This document shows positions 1 through 6,027 of a stretch of 7,242 nucleotides of DNA, in pieces. The number at the start of each line of letters is the position of its first letter. Positions within the stretch are counted from its first letter, which is position 1. The stretch comes from Candidatus Accumulibacter iunctus. GTDB taxonomy: Bacteria > Pseudomonadota > Gammaproteobacteria > Burkholderiales > Rhodocyclaceae. The stretch is taken from positions 1 to 7,242 of the forward strand of contig DDUX01000158.1 of assembly GCA_002345025.1 (NCBI GenBank), given 5' to 3'. Under the pieces are notes generated by a model. It had not been told where the DNA came from. It did not search any database and saw nothing but the letters and a program-made list of their open reading frames with translations. A program made the position numbers and the translations under genes.

Positions 1-2520
1 CCGAAGTACTACTGCCTGTCGATGTTTCCCTATCCGTCGGGCAAGCTGCACATGGGGCACGTCCGCAACTACACGATCGGTGATGTGCTCGCGCGCTTTC
101 ACCGCATGCTCGGCTACAACGTCCTGCAGCCGATGGGCTGGGACGCCTTCGGCATGCCGGCGGAGAATGCCGCGATCCAGAACAATGTTCCGCCGGCACA
201 ATGGACCTACGCCAACATCGGCTACATGAAGGCGCAACTGCAGCGTCTCGGTTTCGCCCTCGACTGGGAGCGCGAACTGGCCACCTGCCGGCCGGAGTAT
301 TACCGCTGGGAACAGTGGCTGTTCACCCGTCTGTACGAGAAGGGCCTGATCTACAAGCGACTCGGGACCGTGAACTGGGATCCGGTCGACCAGACCGTGC
401 TCGCCAACGAACAGGTGATCGATGGCCGTGGCTGGCGTTCGGGGGCGCTGATCGAGAAGCGCGAGATCCCGATGTACTACATGAAGATCACCGCTTACGC
501 CGAGGAACTGCTGGCGGATCTCGACCGGCTTCCGGGCTGGCCCGAGCAGGTCCGCCTGATGCAGAAGAACTGGATCGGCAAGAGCACCGGCGTCCGTTTC
601 GCCTTTCCCTACGAACTCGACGGTCAGCCCGCTCGGCTCTGGGTGTTCACGACGCGCGCCGATACCATCATGGGCGTCACCTTCTGTGCGGTCGCTGCCG
701 AGCACCCGCTGGCCACGCATGCGGCCGAGCGCGATCCGCGGGTGGCGGCTTTCGTCGACGAGTGCAAGCGGGGCGGCGTCGCCGAAGCCGACTTGGCGAC
801 GATGGAGAAGAAGGGCGTCGCCACCGGCATCTTCGTCACGCATCCGCTGAGCGGCGAGCAGGTCGAGGTGTGGGTCGGCAACTATGTGCTGATGGGTTAT
901 GGCGATGGCGCGGTGATGGCGGTGCCGGCGCACGACGAGCGCGATTTCGCCTTTGCCCGCAGGTACGGGCTGCCGATCCGGCAGGTGATCGCGGTTGCCG
1001 GCGAGCGTTTCTCGACGGATGCCTGGCAGGACTGGTATGCCGACAAGCAGGGCGGCGTCTGCCTCAACTCGGGCCGCTACGATGGCCTCGGCCATGCTGC
1101 TGCCGTCGACGCGATTGCCGCCGACCTCGCCGCCAGGGGCCTCGGCGAGAAGAAGGTCCAGTTCCGCCTGCGCGACTGGGGCATCTCGCGGCAGCGCTAC
1201 TGGGGCTGCCCGATCCCGATCGTTCATTGCGCCACCTGCGGCGACGTGCCGGTTCCCGATGCCGACCTGCCGGTCGTCCTGCCGGAGGACGTGACGATCA
1301 CCGGTGCCGGTTCGCCGCTGGCGCGGATGCCGGAGTTCCATGAGTGCGCGTGCCCGAAGTGCGGCCGGCCGGCACGGCGGGAAACCGATACGATGGACAC
1401 CTTCGTCGAGTCCTCATGGTACTTCCTGCGCTACTGCTGTCCGGACAACGAGCAGGCGATGGTCGACCAGCGGGTCGCCTACTGGTGCCGCGGTGGCATC
1501 GACCAGTATATCGGCGGCATTGAGCACGCCATCCTGCACCTCCTTTATTCGCGCTTCTGGACGAAACTGATGCGCGACCTCGGACTGTTCGGGGAGGCGC
1601 CGCTGGACGAGCCCTTTGCCAACCTGCTGACGCAGGGAATGGTCGTCGCGCCGACCTTCTACCGCGAGGACGCGCACGGCAAGAAGCAGTGGATCAACCC
1701 GGCCGAGGTCGACGCGGTGCATGACGAGCGCGGGCGGGCGATCGGCGCCAGCCTGCGTGCCGATGGTCTGCCGGTCGTCGTCGGCGGCATCGAGAAGATG
1801 TCGAAGTCGAAGAACAACGGCGTCGATCCGCAGTCGCTGATCGATCAGTTTGGGGCCGATACCGCCCGCCTGTTCACCATGTTCGCGAGCCCGCCCGATC
1901 AATCGTTGGAGTGGTCGGATGCCGGCGTCGAGGGCGCCTTCCGCTTTCTCAAGCGACTCTGGCGAATGGTCTGGGAGCATCTCGCGGCCGGTCCGCTGCT
2001 GCCGGCGGCGACGGCCGATCTGTCCGGCGAACTGAAGGCGCTGCGACGGCAGTTGCACCAGACGATCGGCAAGGTCGCCGACGACTATGGCCGGCGCAAG
2101 CAGTTCAATACGGCCATCGCCGCGGTCATGGAGCTGCTCAACGCCTGCGGCCGGATCAGCGACGGCTCGGCGGCTGCCCGTGCCGTCAGGCAGGAGACGC
2201 TGGAGGCGGCGACGCTGATGCTCAACCCGATCGTCCCGCATGTCTGCGAGGCGCTCTACGCTGCGCTCAGGCCGGGACAGTCGGCGGCCGGACAGGCGTT
2301 TCCACAGCCTGACGCCAGCGCTCTGGTGCAGGACGAGATCGAACTCGTGCTACAGGTCAATGGCAGGCTGCGCGGCAGCCTGCGTGTTGCCGCCGACGCC
2401 GACCGGGCGGCGATCGAAGCCGCTGCACTCGCCTGCGACGTCGCGTGCAAGCATCTCGCCGGCGCCCCGCCGAGGAAGCTGGTCATCGTCCCGGGTCGTC
2501 TGGTCAACATCGTCGTCTGA
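1..2520 (+). CDS. leuS: Leucyl-tRNA synthetase, 5'-truncated by the window
   Basis: Cytoplasmic class I aminoacyl-tRNA synthetase that charges tRNA-Leu with leucine and hydrolyses mischarged tRNA. The frame is open from base 1, so the true start lies upstream. Aligning by eye to E. coli LeuRS, about 32 N-terminal residues are missing; the Met at 22 is internal. Visible landmarks (residue 1 = codon at base 1): HMGH signature at 17-20; CP1 editing domain with the threonine-rich TTRADTIMG from about 217 and VPAHDERD near 309-315, whose last Asp probably matches E. coli Asp345; two zinc-knuckle Cys pairs at 410/413 and 451/454; KMSKS at bases 1795-1809; a C-terminal anticodon-binding and tail region ending at TGA 2518-2520. 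The first zinc module lacks its cysteines (Asp127, Gly144 and Ser147 where E. coli has Cys159, Cys176 and Cys179). First gene of a probable leuS-lptE-holA transcript. Confidence 0.98.
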   Translation, partial: PKYYCLSMFPYPSGKLHMGHVRNYTIGDVLARFHRMLGYNVLQPMGWDAFGMPAENAAIQNNVPPAQWTYANIGYMKAQLQRLGFALDWERELATCRPEYYRWEQWLFTRLYEKGLIYKRLGTVNWDPVDQTVLANEQVIDGRGWRSGALIEKREIPMYYMKITAYAEELLADLDRLPGWPEQVRLMQKNWIGKSTGVRFAFPYELDGQPARLWVFTTRADTIMGVTFCAVAAEHPLATHAAERDPRVAAFVDECKRGGVAEADLATMEKKGVATGIFVTHPLSGEQVEVWVGNYVLMGYGDGAVMAVPAHDERDFAFARRYGLPIRQVIAVAGERFSTDAWQDWYADKQGGVCLNSGRYDGLGHAAAVDAIAADLAARGLGEKKVQFRLRDWGISRQRYWGCPIPIVHCATCGDVPVPDADLPVVLPEDVTITGAGSPLARMPEFHECACPKCGRPARRETDTMDTFVESSWYFLRYCCPDNEQAMVDQRVAYWCRGGIDQYIGGIEHAILHLLYSRFWTKLMRDLGLFGEAPLDEPFANLLTQGMVVAPTFYREDAHGKKQWINPAEVDAVHDERGRAIGASLRADGLPVVVGGIEKMSKSKNNGVDPQSLIDQFGADTARLFTMFASPPDQSLEWSDAGVEGAFRFLKRLWRMVWEHLAAGPLLPAATADLSGELKALRRQLHQTIGKVADDYGRRKQFNTAIAAVMELLNACGRISDGSAAARAVRQETLEAATLMLNPIVPHVCEALYAALRPGQSAAGQAFPQPDASALVQDEIELVLQVNGRLRGSLRVAADADRAAIEAAALACDVACKHLAGAPPRKLVIVPGRLVNIVV

Positions 2521-2539
2521 GACCGCGAGGAACTGCTCC

Positions 2540-3052
2540 ATGCCCGTCGCCCTGCGCTCGATCGCCCTGCTCGTCGTCGGCACGCTGCTCGCTGCCTGCG
2601 GTTTTCAGTTGCGCGGTTCCTACTCCTTTCCCTTCAACAGCCTGTATCTGTCGGTTGCCGACTACTCGGTGATCGGCGCCCAGCTCAGGCGATCGATCAA
2701 TGCCTCGAGTCCGACGCTGCTGGTCGCGACGGCGAGCGAGGCGCAGGTCATCTTCGTGCCGGGAGCCGAGTATCGCGACCGCGTGATCCTGACTGTCTCG
2801 GGTACCGGCCGGGTCAGCGAGCTGCGGTTGCGCTATCTGTTTCCGTATCGGCTGACCGACAACAAGGGTCGCGACGTCGTGCCGCCGAGCAGCGTCGAGC
2901 TGGTGCGCGACCTGACCTACGATGATTCGCAGGTGCTTGCCAAGCAGCAGGAGGAATCGCTGCTCTGGCGGGACATGGAACTCGATCTCGTGCAACAGCT
3001 GATGCGTCGCCTGGCGGCTGCCAAACCGGTGTTCGTGGACGCCGGGACCTAG
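2540..3052 (+). CDS. lptE: LPS-assembly lipoprotein LptE (170 aa)
   Basis: Outer-membrane lipoprotein that plugs the LptD barrel and helps insert lipopolysaccharide into the outer leaflet. The N-terminus is a lipoprotein signal: a short basic start, a hydrophobic stretch (residues 7-17) and the lipobox Leu17-Ala-Ala-Cys20, so Cys20 should be the lipidated first mature residue. It is followed directly by GFQLRG, the characteristic start of mature LptE/RlpB. Length is normal for the family. The ATG at 2540 is chosen because GAGGA at 2527-2531 sits 8 nt upstream and because it starts exactly at the signal peptide; the same frame is open about 300 nt further up inside leuS, but that part is shadow translation. 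It lies 19 nt after leuS and 11 nt before holA, the usual beta/gammaproteobacterial order, which supports the assignment for this fast-evolving family. Confidence 0.93.
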   Translation: MPVALRSIALLVVGTLLAACGFQLRGSYSFPFNSLYLSVADYSVIGAQLRRSINASSPTLLVATASEAQVIFVPGAEYRDRVILTVSGTGRVSELRLRYLFPYRLTDNKGRDVVPPSSVELVRDLTYDDSQVLAKQQEESLLWRDMELDLVQQLMRRLAAAKPVFVDAGT

Positions 3053-3063
3053 GGCTTCCGGGT

Positions 3064-4068
3064 ATGCAGCTCAAGGGCGAACAACTGGCCGCCCACCTCG
3101 CGCGTGATCTGCAGCCGGTTTATCTCGTACACGGCGACGAACCGCTGCTGGTCATCGAGGCTGCCGACGCGATCCGCGCTGCCGCCCGCCGTCAGGGCTT
3201 CGACGAACGCAAGGTGCTCACTGCCATCGCCGGCTTCAACTGGAACGAGCTGCATCATGCGGCCGGCAGCATGTCGCTGTTTGGCGGCCGGACGCTGATC
3301 GATCTGCGGATTCCCGGTGGCAAGCCGGGGCGCGAAGGGGGCCTCGCGCTGCAGGAGTATTGCGCCCGCCCGTCGCCCGATTCGCTGCTGCTGGTGAGCA
3401 TGATCGGCGTCGAGTGGCGGGAAGAAAAAGCGGCGTGGATGGCTGCGGTCACCGCCGCCGGCGTCGTCGTCAAGCTGCTGTCACCGGCGCTCGCCGACCT
3501 GCCCGGTTGGCTTGCCGGCCGCCTGGGCCGACAGCAACAGAGTGCCGGGGCAGACGGCCTGCGCTTCATTGCCGAGCGTGTCGAAGGCAACCTGCTGGCA
3601 GCGCACCAGGAGATCCTCAAGCTCGCAGTGCTCTACCCGGCGGGCGCGCTGAGCCTCGAACAGATTCGTGATGCGGTGCTCGATGTCGCCCGCTACGATC
3701 TCGATGCCCTGCGCGAGGCGCTGCTGAGCGGCGATGTGGCGCGCCTGACGCGAACGCTCGACGGTTTGCAGCAGGAGGGTGAGGCGCCGCCGCTGATCCT
3801 CTGGGCATTGACCGAGGAGGTGCGCGCGCTGGCGCAGGTGCGCGCCGGCCTCGACCGTCGTCAGCCGCTCGACGGGCTGCTCAGGGAAGCCCGTGTCTGG
3901 GGTCCGCGGCAGCCGCTGTTCCGGCGGGCGGTGCAGCGGCTGCGGGCCGAGCAGGCAAACGCTGCCCTGGAGCACGCGTCGCGCATCGACCGGATGATCA
4001 AGGGCGCGCTGAGCGGAGACGTGTGGGACGAATTCCGGCAGCTGTCGTTGCGCGTCGTCGCCGCCTGA
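3064..4068 (+). CDS. holA: DNA polymerase III, delta subunit (334 aa)
   Basis: Clamp-loader subunit that opens the beta sliding clamp in the DnaX complex at the replication fork. The N-terminus carries the family's typical beta-strand and turn, VYLVHGDEPLL (residues 20-30), followed by a helix and the region around SMSLFGGRTLIDLRI (about 69-83) that resembles the beta-clamp contact segment. The middle is a degenerate AAA+ fold without a usable Walker A motif, as expected for delta. The C-terminal third is helical, with an ILWALTEEVRAL segment near residues 245-256 typical of the collar domain. Length is close to E. coli HolA (343 aa). The start at 3064 has only a weak Shine-Dalgarno (a GG-rich stretch just upstream), so translation may be coupled to lptE, which ends 11 nt earlier. 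Last gene of the leuS-lptE-holA run; convergent with the small gene at 4099-4380. Confidence 0.95.
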   Translation: MQLKGEQLAAHLARDLQPVYLVHGDEPLLVIEAADAIRAAARRQGFDERKVLTAIAGFNWNELHHAAGSMSLFGGRTLIDLRIPGGKPGREGGLALQEYCARPSPDSLLLVSMIGVEWREEKAAWMAAVTAAGVVVKLLSPALADLPGWLAGRLGRQQQSAGADGLRFIAERVEGNLLAAHQEILKLAVLYPAGALSLEQIRDAVLDVARYDLDALREALLSGDVARLTRTLDGLQQEGEAPPLILWALTEEVRALAQVRAGLDRRQPLDGLLREARVWGPRQPLFRRAVQRLRAEQANAALEHASRIDRMIKGALSGDVWDEFRQLSLRVVAA

Positions 4069-4106
4069 CGGGGCGGTGGCTGCCGTCGCCGGCGGGTGTC
4101 AGGCGG
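4061..4106. terminator. Inverted repeat shared by two convergent stop codons
   Basis: A perfect 9-bp inverted repeat, CCGCCTGAC at 4061-4069 and GTCAGGCGG at 4098-4106, encloses 28 nt of GC-rich DNA. The left arm contains the holA stop TGA (4066-4068) and the right arm contains the stop of the opposite-strand gene (4099-4101). The position suggests a bidirectional transcript end for the two converging genes. There is no T-tract on either side, so it is not a textbook intrinsic terminator; some of the symmetry may reflect GC-rich sequence around the two stops. Confidence 0.4.
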
Positions 4107-4380
4107 GGTCGCGCTCGTCAGCGCGGGCCGGTGGGTCGCCGGCAGACGAATCGGCAGCCAGCAGCGGGTCGGGGGCCAGGTGTTCCCAGGCGCAATCCTC
4201 AATGCTGTGCCGCCGGGCGTCGTTGAGACCGTGACTGTCCTTCCCCTGCACCAGGCACTCGCCGGAACAATCGTCGGCAACGACAACCAGTCGCAGCTCG
4301 GTATCGACGCGTCGCTCACCGTCCCAGTAGCTGCAGGTGGCACAGACTTTGGCCTCGGCGGGCAGGATCAGCTTCTTCAT
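4099..4380 (-). CDS. Small cysteine-rich protein of unknown function (93 aa)
   Basis: I do not recognise this protein by name. Read from ATG at 4380-4378 it gives a soluble protein with five cysteines: a CATC pair (Cys13, Cys16) followed by SYWDGERR, a CSGEC pair (Cys38, Cys42) and a single Cys63 in EDCAWEHL. The CxxC / CxxxC / C spacing could hold zinc or another metal, but this is inference. The last 25 or so residues are rich in Asp, Pro and Ala and look disordered. No signal peptide or membrane segment is visible. The start is chosen because MKKLILP reads as a natural N-terminus and codons further upstream run into proA antisense sequence; no clear Shine-Dalgarno precedes it. It faces holA tail to tail (30 nt gap) and diverges from proA. 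It looks coding because the residue pattern is protein-like, unlike the Arg/Ala-rich shadow frames nearby. Confidence 0.72.
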   Translation of the reverse strand: MKKLILPAEAKVCATCSYWDGERRVDTELRLVVVADDCSGECLVQGKDSHGLNDARRHSIEDCAWEHLAPDPLLAADSSAGDPPARADERDPA

Positions 4381-4463
4381 GGTCGGTCCGGGCAAAAAGG
4401 GGGATGAGGGGAGGTGATGGCAGGGATGGCTCTGAGAGTGCATTTCGTGCCAGAGGTTCCATG

Positions 4464-4494
4464 TTGACGTGTGCCGGCGCTCGCTGGCTATAAT
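4464..4494 (+). promoter_or_regulatory. Sigma70-type promoter for proA
   Basis: TTGACG (4464-4469, five of six consensus bases) and a perfect TATAAT (4489-4494) are separated by 19 bp. The spacer is 2 bp longer than optimal. Transcription would start near 4501-4502, giving a leader of about 20 nt before the proA ATG at 4523, just enough for the GAGG ribosome site. It lies in the gap between the two divergent genes. Confidence 0.7.
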
Positions 4495-4512
4495 CGACCC
4501 TTGCGGACGAAA

Positions 4513-4518
4513 GAGGGG
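4513..4518 (+). promoter_or_regulatory. Ribosome binding site of proA
   Basis: GAGGGG lies 4 nt before the ATG at 4523 and decides that start. The in-frame GTG at 4469, 54 nt further up, overlaps the -35 box and is upstream of the expected transcript start, so it cannot be the main start. Confidence 0.65.
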
Positions 4519-4522
4519 CACG

Positions 4523-5779
4523 ATGGATATCGAGAAGTATGTGCAGGAGGTGGGCCGGGAGGCGCGTGCCGCCTCGCGAATCATCGCACGTGCCGACAGC
4601 AATGCCAAGAACCGCGCGCTGCGCGCGATCGCTGCCGCGATTCGCCGCGAGAGCGAGACGCTCGTCGACGCCAACCGGCAGGATCTGCAGGCAGCCCGGG
4701 CTGCCGGCCTGGAAGCGGCGTTGCTCGATCGCCTGACGCTTTCGCCAGCGGGCGTCGCGGCGATGGCGGAGGGGGTCGAACAGGTTGCCGCGCTGCCCGA
4801 CCCGGTCGGCGAGATCAGTGAGCTGCGCCGCCGGCCGAGCGGCATCCAGGTCGGACGCATGCGCGTGCCGCTGGGCGTCATCGGCATCATCTACGAGGCG
4901 CGGCCGAACGTCACCGCCGACGCGGCGGCGCTCTGCCTCAAGTCGGGCAACGCGTCGATCCTGCGTGGTGGCTCGGAAGCGATTCGCTGCAACCAGGCGA
5001 TCGCCGCTCTGGTTCATGAAGGCCTTGCCAGTGCCGGCCTGCCCGGCAGCGCGGTGCAGGTCATCTCGACGACCGACCGGGCCGTCGTCGGCCACCTGAT
5101 CCGCATGCGCGAGTATGTCGATGTGATCGTCCCGCGTGGTGGCAAGGGACTGGTCGCGCGCCTGCTCGCCGAGGCCAGGGTGCCGATGATCCAGCATCTG
5201 GATGGCAACTGTCATGTCTACGTCGATGACGCCGCCGACGCCGAACAGGCGCTGCGGATCGTCGAGAACGCCAAGACGCAGCGCTACGGCACCTGCAACA
5301 CCGCCGAGTCGCTGCTGCTGGCGCGATCGGTGGCCGGCAGGCTGCTGCCGCCGATTGCCGCCATGCTGACGAGCAAGGGGGTCGAGATTCGTGGCTGCCC
5401 GGAAACCAGGGCGCTGATCGGCGAGGCGACGGCGGCGAGCGAGGAGGATTACGCCAGCGAGTTCCTGGCGCCGATCATCTCGGTGCGGGTGGTCGATGGC
5501 ATCGGCCAGGCGATCGAGCACATCAATCACTACGGTTCGCATCATACGGACGCCATCGTCACCGAGAATTACAGCGCGGCGATGCGCTTCCTGCGCGAGG
5601 TCGATTCGGCTTCGGTGATGGTCAATGCCTCGACGCGTTTTGCCGATGGCTTCGAGTACGGTCTCGGCGCCGAGATCGGCATTTCGACCGACAAGATTCA
5701 TGCCCGCGGTCCGGTCGGTCTCGAGGGGCTGACGAGCCAGAAGTGGATCGTTCTCGGCCAGGGTGAGGTGCGCAGCTGA
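4523..5779 (+). CDS. proA: Gamma-glutamyl phosphate reductase (418 aa)
   Basis: Second enzyme of proline synthesis: NADPH-dependent reduction of gamma-glutamyl phosphate (made by ProB) to glutamate-5-semialdehyde in the cytoplasm. Aldehyde dehydrogenase superfamily. Visible signatures are the cofactor-domain block GVIGIIYEARPNVT (about residues 116-129) with SGNASILRGGSEA after it, the HLDGNCHVYVD block (about 225-235) and the catalytic-cysteine motif YGTCNTAESLL, whose TGC at 5294-5296 is Cys258, matching E. coli Cys255 within three residues. The glycine-rich SRFADGFEYGLGAEIGIST-type region (with TRF here) and the conserved end GPVGLEGLTS are also present. Length equals the usual 417 or so, so it is intact. 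It has its own promoter and terminator and appears to be transcribed alone; proB is not in the window. Confidence 0.98.
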   Translation: MDIEKYVQEVGREARAASRIIARADSNAKNRALRAIAAAIRRESETLVDANRQDLQAARAAGLEAALLDRLTLSPAGVAAMAEGVEQVAALPDPVGEISELRRRPSGIQVGRMRVPLGVIGIIYEARPNVTADAAALCLKSGNASILRGGSEAIRCNQAIAALVHEGLASAGLPGSAVQVISTTDRAVVGHLIRMREYVDVIVPRGGKGLVARLLAEARVPMIQHLDGNCHVYVDDAADAEQALRIVENAKTQRYGTCNTAESLLLARSVAGRLLPPIAAMLTSKGVEIRGCPETRALIGEATAASEEDYASEFLAPIISVRVVDGIGQAIEHINHYGSHHTDAIVTENYSAAMRFLREVDSASVMVNASTRFADGFEYGLGAEIGISTDKIHARGPVGLEGLTSQKWIVLGQGEVRS

Positions 5780-5798
5780 ACCCTCGCCGTACTCTTCC

Positions 5799-5824
5799 TT
5801 GCCGGTGGCAGCGCCTGCCGGCAA
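5799..5824. repeat. Short hairpin after proA
   Basis: TTGCCGG (5799-5805) and CCGGCAA (5818-5824) form a perfect 7-bp stem, with a further GGC/GCC pairing possible inside the loop. It sits between the proA stop and the stronger terminator hairpin and may help stabilise the proA 3' end. No T-tract follows it. Confidence 0.4.
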
Positions 5825-5828
5825 CCAC

Positions 5829-5862
5829 CCGGCGGCGGCAGGCGGATGCCGCCGCCGGTTTT
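5829..5862 (+). terminator. Intrinsic terminator of proA
   Basis: A perfect 11-bp GC stem (5829-5839 with 5848-5858) has an 8-nt loop and is followed at once by TTTT (5859-5862). It starts 49 nt after the proA stop codon. The T-tract is short but the stem is very strong. It should separate proA from the downstream cluster. Confidence 0.75.
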
Positions 5863-5893
5863 CCCGCAGCCGCCGAAGCAGCCTGATACCGAC

Positions 5894-5944
5894 CAACGGT
5901 CATGACTGTTGATATACCCGTGATGATGAAGGTCATGACCGTTC
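5894..5944. promoter_or_regulatory. Paired GTCATGAC palindromes, operator-like
   Basis: Two copies of the 8-bp palindrome GTCATGAC occur at 5899-5906 and 5932-5939, 33 bp apart (about three helical turns). The first is the core of an 18-bp near-palindrome (5894-5911, CAAC outer arms pairing with GTTG, one mismatched pair). The second is the core of a perfect 10-bp palindrome (5931-5940). Together, 5895-5906 and 5932-5943 also form a perfect 12-bp inverted repeat with a 25-nt loop. This resembles a dimeric regulator's twin operator upstream of the gene at 6028, or a small repeat element. No convincing -35/-10 pair is visible nearby. Confidence 0.45.
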
Positions 5945-5982
5945 CCCTCATCCCCGACCCTTCTCCCGCGTGCGGGAGAAGG
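5944..5982. repeat. REP-like palindromic repeat element
   Basis: A C-rich lead-in, CCCCTCATCCCC (5944-5955), is followed by a perfect 11-bp inverted repeat (5959-5969 with 5972-5982) around a 2-nt centre; in practice the hairpin would have a CGTG loop. This layout (CCCTCAnCCC, then CTCTCCC or TTCTCCC hairpin) matches a family of dispersed intergenic palindromes that I recall from many proteobacterial genomes. No T-tract follows, so I do not call it a terminator. Only one clear copy is in the window, so its repetitive nature is inferred. Confidence 0.6.
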
Positions 5983-6015
5983 AAGATTCGCGAGTCGCTG
6001 ACGCGACTTTCACAT

Positions 6016-6022
6016 TAAGGAG
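6016..6022 (+). promoter_or_regulatory. Strong ribosome binding site
   Basis: TAAGGAG, an excellent Shine-Dalgarno match, lies 5 nt before the ATG at 6028 and fixes the start of the chalcone isomerase-like gene. It is the strongest ribosome site in the window. Confidence 0.85.
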
Positions 6023-6027
6023 ACACT

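Noticed and set aside
201..1343. 380-codon open frame on the + strand inside leuS
   Set aside because: Its composition is dominated by Arg, Gly and Ala, typical of an out-of-frame reading of a high-GC gene. The leuS frame carries all the expected motifs.
1414..2241. 275-codon open frame on the - strand opposite leuS
   Set aside because: Antisense shadow with low-complexity Arg/Leu/Gln content, no ribosome site and no family likeness.
2240..2539. N-terminal extension of lptE into leuS
   Set aside because: The lipoprotein signal starts exactly at the ATG at 2540; the upstream part is an out-of-frame reading of the leuS 3' end.
4445..4458. Possible sigma54 promoter (TGGCACG...TGCA on the - strand) for the Cys-rich gene
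   Set aside because: The GG-to-GC spacing is 10 bp instead of the required 12, so it does not fit the -24/-12 geometry.
4430..4458. Weak dyad CTCTG/CAGAG in the holA-proA gap
   Set aside because: Only 5 bp with a 16-nt loop, below what I would trust.
4469..4522. GTG start for a longer proA (18 extra residues)
   Set aside because: It lies within the -35 box and upstream of the expected transcript start; the ATG at 4523 has a ribosome site and gives the normal length.
4316..5896. 526-codon open frame on the - strand opposite proA
   Set aside because: It is the mirror of proA in GC-rich DNA, with an Arg/Asp/His-rich composition and no recognisable motif. proA is certain on the other strand.
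5909..5918. TTGATA / TATACC as a promoter for the gene at 6028
   Set aside because: Neither hexamer has a partner at acceptable spacing: the -10 candidate opposite TTGATA is poor, and no -35 precedes TATACC.
5993..6008. 6-bp hairpin AGTCGC/GCGACT just before the ribosome site
   Set aside because: Real but short, with a 4-nt loop; it leaves the ribosome site free and is expected by chance in GC-rich DNA.
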